Source of the DNA: Massilia alkalitolerans DSM 17462
GTDB taxonomy: Bacteria; Pseudomonadota; Gammaproteobacteria; Burkholderiales; Burkholderiaceae_D
DNA length: 64,000 nt
Assembly: GCF_000427785.1 (NCBI RefSeq)
Contig: NZ_ATYR01000003.1
Span: forward strand, 169,196-233,195
Direction: 5' to 3'
Shown: in pieces, positions 36,170-43,270 of the stretch
How positions within the stretch are numbered: the first letter of the stretch is position 1
Layout of the letters: the number at the start of each line of letters is the position of its first letter
Program-made: the position numbers and the translations under genes
The notes under the pieces: generated by a model
Databases searched by the model: none
Told to the model about the DNA's origin: nothing
The model's input: only the letters and a program-made list of their open reading frames with translations

Positions 36170-37072
36170 ATGTTCAGGGAGTTCGCAGCAAGCGCGCTCC
36201 TGCTGGGCGCGAGCGCGGCAGCGCAGGCCGGGCTGCCGGCCTTCTGCCAGCAGTCGATTGACATCAGCGCCGCCGAGCAGGACCGCGTGCTGCGCTTCGC
36301 CGGCGCCGTTAAAAACGAGCTGGAACGTTCCGGTGCGCGCGTCGCCCTCATCGCACGCGCCGGCCTCGACCTGAGCCGCTTCGGCCAGCTGTATTCGCAC
36401 GCCGGCGTCGCCCTGCGCGACAATCCCGGCGGCCCCTGGGCCGTGCGCCAGCTCTATTACGCCTGTGACGAATCGCGCCCACGCCTGTTCGACCAGGGCG
36501 TGGCCGGCTTCGCGCTGGGGGCCGACGCGCCCACGCGCGGCCATATCTCGCTGGTCTTCCTACCTGGCGAAGACGCCGCCCTTCTCGAAGGCGCGGCGCT
36601 GGACAAGCGCCTGGCCCTGGCCCTGCTGGGCGGGGAATACAGCGCCAATGCCTATGCCTACGGCACCCGCTACCAGAACTGCAACGGCTGGGTGGCCGAA
36701 CTGCTCGCCAGCGCCTGGGGACGTCTCGATGGCGGCGCCGCCACGCACCCGCGCGAGGACGCGCAGGGCTGGCTGCGCGCGCAGGGCTACACCGCAGGCC
36801 CGGTGCGCATTCCCTCGCACTGGCTGATGTTTGCCGGGCAGTTCGTGCCGCTGGTGCACATGAACGACCACCCGGTAGATGACTTGCACGCGCTCGCGCT
36901 GCATACGAGCGTGCCGGCCTCGATCGAAGCCTTCGTGCGCCGCCGGGCGCCGCAGGCGCAGCGCGTCGAGCTGTGCCATACGCAGGACCGCATCGTGGTG
37001 CGCCGCAGCTGGGAGCCCCTGGGCGCCGCCTGCGAGCCGGCGCCGGGCGACGACGTCATTCCACTGAACTGA
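36170..37072 (+). CDS. DUF2145 protein, possible permuted NlpC/P60-type hydrolase, 300 aa
   Basis: Signal peptide of about 20 residues (L-L-L-G-A-S-A-A-A-Q-A). The body matches DUF2145 (COG4727). His77 in Q-L-Y-S-H-A-G-V-A-L-R comes before Cys171 in Y-Q-N-C-N-G-W-V-A-E, the order found in circularly permuted NlpC/P60 papain-like enzymes (S-H-x-G ... N-C). This suggests a periplasmic amidase, peptidase or thioesterase; the catalytic proposal is mine. Cotranscribed with the Ser-rich secreted protein. Its original terminator, shared with the convergent 53-residue gene, is now split by an IS element. Confidence 0.82.
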   Translation: MFREFAASALLLGASAAAQAGLPAFCQQSIDISAAEQDRVLRFAGAVKNELERSGARVALIARAGLDLSRFGQLYSHAGVALRDNPGGPWAVRQLYYACDESRPRLFDQGVAGFALGADAPTRGHISLVFLPGEDAALLEGAALDKRLALALLGGEYSANAYAYGTRYQNCNGWVAELLASAWGRLDGGAATHPREDAQGWLRAQGYTAGPVRIPSHWLMFAGQFVPLVHMNDHPVDDLHALALHTSVPASIEAFVRRRAPQAQRVELCHTQDRIVVRRSWEPLGAACEPAPGDDVIPLN

Positions 37073-37103
37073 ACACCATCCAGGTCCTTCAGCCACGCAC
37101 AAC

Positions 37104-37122
37104 AAAAAGCCCCGCTCGCAGC
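37104..37122. terminator. Left half of IS-disrupted bidirectional terminator, with target duplication
   Basis: AAAAAGCC (37104-37111) plus the 11-base copy CCGCTCGCAGC (37112-37122) form the left half of a terminator whose right half is at 38542-38562. Removing the IS and one duplicate restores a perfect 13-base-pair stem with loop CGC and T/A tracts on both sides, serving the convergent DUF2145 and 53-residue genes. Confidence 0.85.
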
Positions 37123-37123
37123 T

Positions 37124-37153
37124 AATGCCGTTCAGTTAAGACTGAACGGCATT
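37124..37153 (+). terminator. Terminator-like hairpin at the IS left end
   Basis: AATGCCGTTCAGT (37124-37136) and ACTGAACGGCATT (37141-37153) pair perfectly around the loop TAAG and are followed by TTTATTT. The terminal repeat thus doubles as one arm of a hairpin with a T tract on the transposase-coding strand, expected to stop outside transcription from entering the transposase gene. Confidence 0.7.
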
Positions 37154-37202
37154 TTTATTTGGTTGTTGTAAACGCCGCGTATCGCTGTTAACCTTCGTCG
37201 CC

Positions 37203-38528
37203 ATGTTCGACGACACTCTGCATTTCCTTGCAAATCATCTCGAAGCTCCCGACTGGACAAGGTTGGGTGAGCATCTTCCTACTGAATGGATCGAACAGGC
37301 GCTGGCGAGCGCGGATGCGCTGAGTATCCGGCACCGGCGCCTGCCTGCCGAGCAGGTGGTATGGCTGATGGTGGCGCTGGCGCTATACCGCCACAAGTCG
37401 ATCGGCGAAGTGCTCGACGACCTTGGTCTGGCGGTACCGAGCGCACAAACGCCGTTCGTCAGCAAGAGCGCGGCAGCGCAGGCGCGCCAGCGGGTCGGGC
37501 AGGAGCCGTTGAAATGGCTATTCGAGCACTCGGCGGCAAACTGGGTTGCGCAGGACAAGCGCGCCTATCTGCTCAAGGGACTGCAGCTGTTCGCGATGGA
37601 CGGCACGACCTTGCGTACCCACGATACGGAGAAGAACCGGGAGCATTTCGGTGCCCAAGGCTATGCTGGCGGCACAGTCGCCAGCTATCCGCAGGTACGC
37701 GGCGTCACGCTTACTGCGCTGCCGACGCACCTGGTGCATAGCGCCGCGTTCGGTCCTTATTCGACCAACGAAATGCTGTACGCGAAGCAGCTGGTCGAAG
37801 CGATTCCAAACGAGTCGCTCACCGTCTTCGACCGCGGTTTCCTATCGGCCGAGATCCTGTGCAGCCTGACAGGCAGCGGTGCCGAACGGCATTTCCTGAT
37901 CCCGGCCAAGTCGAACACCAAATGGGAAGTAGTCGAAGGCGGCGAGCATGATGCCGTCGTGCGCATGCGCGTGTCGCCGCAAGCCAGGAAAAAGGTTCCA
38001 GAACTGCCAGAATTCTGGGAAGCGCGCGCCATCACGGTCGTCGACGCGCAGGCGCGCAAGCGCATCCTGCTGACTTCGCTACGCGACCGCCAACGCTATA
38101 AGCCGGCCGACATCGCTGCCTTGTACGACCAGCGCTGGAGCATCGAGACGAGCTACCGGGAACTCAAGCAGACCATGCTGGGCACGGCATTGACATTGCG
38201 TTCGAAAACCGTGGATGGGGTCTACCAGGAAATCTGGGGCACCCTCATCGCCTACAACCTGGTGCGCCTTGAAATCGCCAAGGCTGCGCTGACAGTCAAA
38301 TGCGCCCCGACCGAAGTCAGTTTCATCCGTGCCTTCCACCTGATCCAGTTCGAACTGCATTGGGCAGGCGTCACCAGGTCATACGGAAAGTTACCCGCCT
38401 CGATGAAGCATTTGCGAGAAAGGCTGGTTAGCCTTCTGAAAGACGAACGGCCCGGTCGCAAATGCGACCGGGCCGTCAAGGCAACACCGAAGCGTTATGC
38501 CGTCCGGAAGGTCAAGAAGCTACCTTAA
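37203..38528 (+). CDS. IS4-family transposase, 441 aa
   Basis: A DDE transposase that cuts and inserts the surrounding element. An N-terminal IS4-type DNA-binding domain covers residues 1-110. The catalytic residues are D133 (F-A-M-D-G-T-T), D210 (V-F-D-R-G-F) and E315, within the family signature Y308-x2-R311-x3-E315-x6-K322. The C-terminus is strongly basic. The stop codon lies inside the right inverted repeat. The reading frame is complete, so the element should be active. It reads in the same direction as the DUF2145 gene. Confidence 0.95.
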   Translation: MFDDTLHFLANHLEAPDWTRLGEHLPTEWIEQALASADALSIRHRRLPAEQVVWLMVALALYRHKSIGEVLDDLGLAVPSAQTPFVSKSAAAQARQRVGQEPLKWLFEHSAANWVAQDKRAYLLKGLQLFAMDGTTLRTHDTEKNREHFGAQGYAGGTVASYPQVRGVTLTALPTHLVHSAAFGPYSTNEMLYAKQLVEAIPNESLTVFDRGFLSAEILCSLTGSGAERHFLIPAKSNTKWEVVEGGEHDAVVRMRVSPQARKKVPELPEFWEARAITVVDAQARKRILLTSLRDRQRYKPADIAALYDQRWSIETSYRELKQTMLGTALTLRSKTVDGVYQEIWGTLIAYNLVRLEIAKAALTVKCAPTEVSFIRAFHLIQFELHWAGVTRSYGKLPASMKHLRERLVSLLKDERPGRKCDRAVKATPKRYAVRKVKKLP

Positions 38529-38541
38529 CTGAACGGCATTA

Positions 38542-38562
38542 CCGCTCGCAGCGGGGCTTTTT
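38542..38562. terminator. Right half of IS-disrupted bidirectional terminator, with target duplication
   Basis: The second copy of the 11-base target duplication (38542-38552) is followed by GGGGCTTTTT (38553-38562). It complements the AAAAAGCCCC at the other side of the IS. By itself AGCGGGGC no longer has its pairing partner within a short distance. Confidence 0.85.
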
Positions 38563-38579
38563 GCAGAAACCGGTAGGGC

Positions 38580-38741
38580 TTACTTGGCGGCGTCGGCCAG
38601 CTTGCGCAGCACGGCGGGCGATACCGAGTCGCGGCCACGGCTGAGCTGGTAGAGGGTCCAGAGGTCGCCGCCGCTATTGTGGGCCGTGATGGGAGCCGGG
38701 GTAAGGAAGAGGCTGCGGATGAAGTTGACGATGGTGGACAT
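38580..38741 (-). CDS. Small hypothetical protein, 53 aa
   Basis: ATG 38741 is preceded by CAGGA and a 7-base spacer, giving a 53-residue product that ends at TAA 38582-38580. The first half is mildly hydrophobic (T-I-V-N-F-I-R-S-L-F-L-T-P), the second half helical and polar (L-W-T-L-Y-Q-L-S-R-G-R-D-S ... L-R-K-L-A-D-A). It converges on DUF2145 and shared the terminator now split by the IS. Good ribosome site and codon use support a real gene; function unknown. Confidence 0.65.
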   Translation of the reverse strand: MSTIVNFIRSLFLTPAPITAHNSGGDLWTLYQLSRGRDSVSPAVLRKLADAAK

Positions 38742-39141
38742 GATGTTATTTCCTGAGATCGCTATGAAGTAACTCCAGTATGCGCCCTTTCAGATAGAAA
38801 TCAAATTGCGATCCATGATGATCGTCATTCACCAATCATCTATCTCAAACACATGATTATTTGCTCACATATTTGTGCAAATGCATTGTGTGTTACACTC
38901 CAGCCCGCTGGCCAAGGCCAGCGTCAATACCCCTCTCGCCAGTAAGGGCCATAGCGCGGTGCGACAGTCTCGCAGCGATTGGTCCATACTGAACGCCTGT
39001 CATGCAGGCGATCCGTCAAGGTCAAGGCGACAGTGCATGCCCGGCAAAACCATGCCCAGGCTACTGCTTCGCCGACCCAGCCTGCGGCTACGCCCGGCCC
39101 TCCTGCTGGCCTGCGCCCGCACGCATCAATAAGGAGAACTC
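38742..39141 (+). other. 400-base non-coding region before the BCCT transporter gene
   Basis: The first 150 bases are clearly AT-richer than the surroundings and hold promoter-like sequence for both flanking genes (for example TTACACT near 38892). The next 230 bases are GC-rich, with several possible short stems (GCTGGCC/GGCCAGC at 38908-38923; CGCCTG/CAGGCG at 38994-39010), and would form a long 5' leader of the transporter mRNA. I see no match to a known riboswitch and no credible short gene. Confidence 0.4.
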
Positions 39142-40659
39142 ATGCAACTGCTCTGCTCTGCGGGCTTTATTTTTCTTATCGTCCTATGGGGCATTCTTGC
39201 CCCGGACAACATGGCCTCCGTCTTCTCGGCCATGCTCGCCGCACTCACCCGTAATTTCGGCTGGTTCTACCTGTGGGTCGTGCTGGCCCTGGTCCTGTTT
39301 GCCGCTTTCGTCGCCTTCAGCCGCTATGGCAACCTCAAGCTAGGCGGCGAGGACGACGAGCCGGAATTCACGGTAGGCAGCTGGTTCTCCATGCTGTTTG
39401 CCGCCGGCATGGGCATCGGCCTGGTGTTCTGGGGCGTGGCCGAACCGGTTTCCCACTACGTCACCGCGCCGCCCGGCATCACGCCCGGCACGCCGGAAGC
39501 GGCCAACGCCGCCATGCGCTACGTGTTCTTCCATTGGGGCATCCACCCCTGGGCCGTGTACAGCGTGGTGGCACTGGCGATCGCCTTCTTCCAATACCGG
39601 CGCGGCGGCAATTCATTGATCAGTACCGTCACCAGCTCGCTGCCCTGGCGCCCGATCCGCGCCATGTCGGGCCTGTTCAACGGCCTGGCGATCGTGGCCA
39701 CGGCCTTTGGCGTCGCCGCCTCGCTCGGTGTCGGCGCGCTGCAGATCAACAGCGGCCTGAACGCCGTGTTCGGCGTCGCCATCAGCCCCACCGCGCAAGT
39801 CGTCATCATCATCGTGACCGCCGCCATGTTCCTCACCTCGGCCATCTCCGGCGTCGAAAAGGGCATCAAGTTTCTGTCCAATGCCAACATGGCCGTGGCG
39901 GCGCTGCTGGCCGTCGCCGTGTTCCTGCTCGGGCCGACGGTCGCGATCATCGACACCTTCACCAATACCCTGGGAAGCTATGCCAGCGAACTGGTCCGGA
40001 TGAGCCTGCGCTCCACGCCTTTCCGCGACAGCAGCTGGGTCGGCAACTGGACCATCTTCTACTGGGCCTGGTGGATCTCGTGGTCGCCGTTCGTGGGCCT
40101 GTTCATCGCGCGCGTCTCGCGCGGCCGCACCATCCGCGAATTCATCCTCGGCACCGTGCTGGCGCCCTCGCTGGCGGCCTTCATCTGGTTCTCGATCTTC
40201 GGCGGCACCGCGCTCTACCTGGAGATCTGGCAGCACGTCCCGCTGGCCGAAGCCGTCAAGGCCGACCTGGCCACCGCCTTGTTCGCGCTGTTCGACGCCA
40301 TGCCTTTCGGCCAGATCATGTCGGTGGTGGCCACGCTGCTGGTGGTGGTGTTCTTCGTCACCTCGGGCGACTCGGCCGTGCTGGTGCTGGGCATGATGAG
40401 CCAGGACGGCAATCCGAACCCGACCACCCGCGTCAAGCTGGTCTGGGGCACCCTGATCGCCGGTATCGCGATCAGCCTGCTGCTGGCGGGCGGGATCGAC
40501 GCCGTGCAGACCGCCACCATCCTGTTCGCCCTGCCTTTCGCACTGGTGATCGTGCTGATGGTCATCGCCCTGTGGCGGGGGCTGCGCGACGACTGGGAGG
40601 AAGAAGCACGCCGCGAACGCGCCCTGCGGCGCAAGATGCGCGAGATGGCGGCGCGCTAG
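39142..40659 (+). CDS. BCCT-family osmolyte/betaine transporter, 505 aa
   Basis: Twelve membrane helices with the family hallmark around residues 305-335: G-N-W-T-I-F-Y-W-A-W-W-I-S-W-S-P-F, followed by G-L-F-I-A-R-V-S-R-G-R-T-I-R-E-F. The G-M-G-I-G-L-V-F-W-G-V-A-E-P region (about 90-103) is the Gly-rich substrate helix. The M-G-I-G (not M-G-x-D) form suggests a sodium-coupled betaine-type carrier, but the substrate is uncertain. The C-terminal tail is charged and may sense ionic strength. An AAGGAG ribosome site precedes ATG 39142. It has an unusually long leader. Confidence 0.92.
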   Translation: MQLLCSAGFIFLIVLWGILAPDNMASVFSAMLAALTRNFGWFYLWVVLALVLFAAFVAFSRYGNLKLGGEDDEPEFTVGSWFSMLFAAGMGIGLVFWGVAEPVSHYVTAPPGITPGTPEAANAAMRYVFFHWGIHPWAVYSVVALAIAFFQYRRGGNSLISTVTSSLPWRPIRAMSGLFNGLAIVATAFGVAASLGVGALQINSGLNAVFGVAISPTAQVVIIIVTAAMFLTSAISGVEKGIKFLSNANMAVAALLAVAVFLLGPTVAIIDTFTNTLGSYASELVRMSLRSTPFRDSSWVGNWTIFYWAWWISWSPFVGLFIARVSRGRTIREFILGTVLAPSLAAFIWFSIFGGTALYLEIWQHVPLAEAVKADLATALFALFDAMPFGQIMSVVATLLVVVFFVTSGDSAVLVLGMMSQDGNPNPTTRVKLVWGTLIAGIAISLLLAGGIDAVQTATILFALPFALVIVLMVIALWRGLRDDWEEEARRERALRRKMREMAAR

Positions 40660-40777
40660 CCGCCCCGGGGGAAGGGGCTGGAGGACGCGCGTGCCCGGGC
40701 TGTAGCCAAACTGGTATCATGCGCGTTTTCCGGACCCTGGCCCGTCGCGCCCGTCCCCACCCTACAGAACATCAAGA

Positions 40778-41386
40778 ATGAACACACCGACCCAACTGCC
40801 TGGCTTCTTCGGCCGGCTTTCGATCGCCTTCGGCAGCTTCTTCAAATCGCTCGGCGATGCCGAGTTCGCCGCGCGCGTGCGCGATGACGCGGTAGGCCCT
40901 GCCGTGGTTCCCACTCCGGCGCCGACGCCTGCGCCGACCCTTGCGCCGACGGCTGCACCGACGCCGGCCCCTACCCCGGCGCCAACCGCCGCGCCGCTGC
41001 GCGCCCCGAGCGCCGAGTCGGCTCTGCAGCTGCTGAGCCTGCTCCAGCGCGAAGCCCGCCTGATCGACTTCACCCAGGAAAACCTGAGCGCCTATTCGGA
41101 TGCCGACATCGGCGCCGCCGCCCGCGTCGTGCACGAAGGCTGCGCGCGCGTGCTGCGCGAGCACTTCACCATCGAGCCGGTGCGCAATGAAGCCGAAGGC
41201 GCCCGCGTTACGCTGGAAGAAGGCTTCGACGCCGCCAGCGTGCGCCTGACCGGCAACGTGGTCGGCCAGGCCCCGTTCAAGGGCACCTTGAGCCACCGCG
41301 GCTGGCGCGCCACCAAGGTCCAGCTGCCGCAACTGGCCGAGAAGCACGACGCGCGCGTGCTGGCCCCGGCGGAGGTGGAACTGTGA
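40778..41386 (+). CDS. DUF2760 protein, first gene of the Hsp70 operon, 202 aa
   Basis: The N-terminal helix (F-F-G-R-L-S-I-A-F-G-S-F-F-K-S-L-G-D) is followed by a Pro/Ala/Thr repeat linker (residues 45-73, units of P-A-P-T). The globular DUF2760 domain (75-202) ends in the W-R-A-T-K-V-Q-L-P segment. No catalytic motif is visible. The last codons overlap the GTG start of the first Hsp70 gene in GTGA, so the two are translationally coupled. A TGGTATCAT extended -10-like sequence lies at 40712-40720. It is probably a client adaptor or cofactor of the two Hsp70s; this is inferred from the operon. Confidence 0.85.
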   Translation: MNTPTQLPGFFGRLSIAFGSFFKSLGDAEFAARVRDDAVGPAVVPTPAPTPAPTLAPTAAPTPAPTPAPTAAPLRAPSAESALQLLSLLQREARLIDFTQENLSAYSDADIGAAARVVHEGCARVLREHFTIEPVRNEAEGARVTLEEGFDAASVRLTGNVVGQAPFKGTLSHRGWRATKVQLPQLAEKHDARVLAPAEVEL

Positions 41387-43263
41387 GCGATCTCCAGAAT
41401 GCCCCTCAGTCGGCACGCTATGCCATCGGCATCGACCTCGGCACCACCCACAGCGCCCTCTCCTATGTCGACCTGCAGGCCAGCGACGGCGAGAAGACCG
41501 TCGACGGCGTGCTGCCGGTTCCGCAGCTGAGCGGACCGGGCACCGTCGAGGCGCTGCCGCTGCTGCCCTCCTTCCTCTACCTGCCGCACCCGGACGAACT
41601 GGCCACGGGCGAAACGGCGCTGCCCTGGAGCGCCACTGGCGACAACGGCATCGCCGGCGCGATTGCAGGCGAATTTGCGCGCAGCCGTGGCGCAACAACC
41701 CCGATCCGCCTGGTGTCCTCGGCCAAGAGCTGGCTGAGCCACCCGAGCGTGGACCGCCGCGCCGCGATCCTGCCGCACGACGCGCCGGAGGAAGTCACGC
41801 GCGTTTCGCCGCTGGAGGCATCCACCCGCTACCTGGCGCACCTGCGCCAGGCCTGGAACGCCGCCCATCCGGACGCGCGTTTCGAAGAGCAGCAGGTCAC
41901 CGTCACCATCCCGGCCTCGTTCGACCCGGGCGCGCGCGAACTCACTGCGGAAGCCGCACGCAACGCCGGCTTCTCGCCTACCCTGCTGGAAGAGCCGCAG
42001 GCGGCCCTGTACAGCTGGATCCAGGGAAGCAAGGGTGCCTGGCGCAAGCAGGTCAAGGCCGGCGACATCGTGCTGGTCGTGGACGTGGGCGGAGGCACCA
42101 GCGACTTCTCGCTGATCGCCATCCTCGAGCGTGACGGCAAGCTCGAACCGCACCGCGTGGCGGTGGGCGACCACATCCTGCTGGGCGGCGACAACATGGA
42201 CCTGGCCCTGGCCCACTTCGTGGCGCGCAAACTCCAGGCGAACGGCACCCAGCTCGATTCCTGGCAGATGCGCGCCCTCACCTACGGCTGCCGCAGCGCC
42301 AAGGAACACCTGCTGGCCGACGCGAACGCCACCGTGTGGCCGATCGTGGTACCGAGCCGCGGCTCGAAACTCATCGGCGGCTCGATCCGCACCGAACTCA
42401 CGCGCGACGAAGTCACTGCTTTCATCACCGACGGCTTCTTCCCGCGCGTGGAGGCTGCAAGCCGTCCGGCCACGCGCCAGCGCGCCGGCCTGACCCAGGT
42501 CGGCCTGCCCTATGCGCAGGACGCCGCGATCACCAAGCACCTGGCCGCCTTCCTGGCGCGCCAGGCCGGCGCTACCGCCGAGCTCGAAGGTTTCGCAGGC
42601 CGCGTGAACGCGGAACACACTTTCCTGCACCCGAGCGCGGTGCTGTTCAACGGCGGCGTGTTCAAATCAGGCATCCTGGCCCAGCGCGTGATGGATACCA
42701 TCAACGACTGGCTCTACATGGAAGGCGCGGAAGCCGCGCGCATGCTCGAGGGCGCCGACCTCGACCTGGCGGTGGCGCGCGGCGCGGCCTACTTCAGCTA
42801 CGCGCGGCGCGGCGGCGGCGTGCGCATCCGCGGCGGCACGGCCCGTTCCTACTACGTCGGCGTGGAATCCTCGATGCCGGCCATCCCCGGCATGGAGCCG
42901 CCGATCGAAGCCCTGTGCGTGGCGCCCTTCGGCATGGAAGAAGGCAGCGAACTCGAACTGCCGGGCCAGGAATTCGGCCTGGTGGTGGGCGAGCCGGTCA
43001 CCTTCCGCTTCTTCGGCTCCACCACGCGTCGCCAGGACCGCATCGGCGAGGTGCTCGAGTTCTGGGGTCCGGACGAGCTGCAGGAAATGAACGAAATCCA
43101 GGCGACCCTGCCGGCGGAAGGCCGTGTCGCGGGTGACGTGGTGCAGGTCAAGCTGCATGCGCTGGCAACCGATGCCGGCACGCTGGAACTGGCCGCGGTA
43201 TCGCGTGAAGGCCAGCGCTGGAAGATCGAGTTCGACGTCCGCAACGCGCCCGACCAGCAGTGA
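41383..43263 (+). CDS. Hsp70-family protein A, 626 aa
   Basis: An actin-fold ATPase of the Hsp70 superfamily, outside the DnaK, HscA and HscC groups. Phosphate 1 loop I-D-L-G-T-T-H-S is at 17-24, connect 1 near E-E-P-Q-A-A-L-Y (about 204-211), and phosphate 2 V-V-D-V-G-G-G-T-S-D-F-S at about 232-243, with G-G-D-N-M-D-L-A-L-A following. The Lys expected for catalysis is in S-S-A-K-S-W-L. The C-terminal 200 residues are shorter than a DnaK substrate domain and lack a terminal EEVD or DnaK tail. GTG start with GGAGG upstream, overlapping DUF2760. No DnaJ or GrpE is in the window. Confidence 0.9.
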   Translation: MSDLQNAPQSARYAIGIDLGTTHSALSYVDLQASDGEKTVDGVLPVPQLSGPGTVEALPLLPSFLYLPHPDELATGETALPWSATGDNGIAGAIAGEFARSRGATTPIRLVSSAKSWLSHPSVDRRAAILPHDAPEEVTRVSPLEASTRYLAHLRQAWNAAHPDARFEEQQVTVTIPASFDPGARELTAEAARNAGFSPTLLEEPQAALYSWIQGSKGAWRKQVKAGDIVLVVDVGGGTSDFSLIAILERDGKLEPHRVAVGDHILLGGDNMDLALAHFVARKLQANGTQLDSWQMRALTYGCRSAKEHLLADANATVWPIVVPSRGSKLIGGSIRTELTRDEVTAFITDGFFPRVEAASRPATRQRAGLTQVGLPYAQDAAITKHLAAFLARQAGATAELEGFAGRVNAEHTFLHPSAVLFNGGVFKSGILAQRVMDTINDWLYMEGAEAARMLEGADLDLAVARGAAYFSYARRGGGVRIRGGTARSYYVGVESSMPAIPGMEPPIEALCVAPFGMEEGSELELPGQEFGLVVGEPVTFRFFGSTTRRQDRIGEVLEFWGPDELQEMNEIQATLPAEGRVAGDVVQVKLHALATDAGTLELAAVSREGQRWKIEFDVRNAPDQQ

Positions 43264-43270
43264 AGCCGCA

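Larger units (their letters stand above)
37123..38541 (+). mobile_element. Complete IS4-family insertion sequence, 1419 bp
   Basis: Perfect 18-base terminal inverted repeats bound the element: TAATGCCGTTCAGTTAAG at 37123-37140 and its complement at 38524-38541. An 11-base direct target duplication flanks it (37112-37122 and 38542-38552, CCGCTCGCAGC). It holds one intact transposase. Perfect repeats and target duplication indicate a recent insertion. Size, Y(2)R(3)E(6)K signature and duplication length fit the IS4 family. Confidence 0.95.

Noticed and set aside
37123..38541. Possibility that the IS is a decayed remnant or part of a composite transposon
   Set aside because: Ends, target duplication and transposase frame are all intact, and there is no second copy in the window.
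38875..39132. 85-codon frame in the leader of the BCCT gene
   Set aside because: No ribosome site, no plausible protein features, and heavily biased composition; treated as leader RNA.
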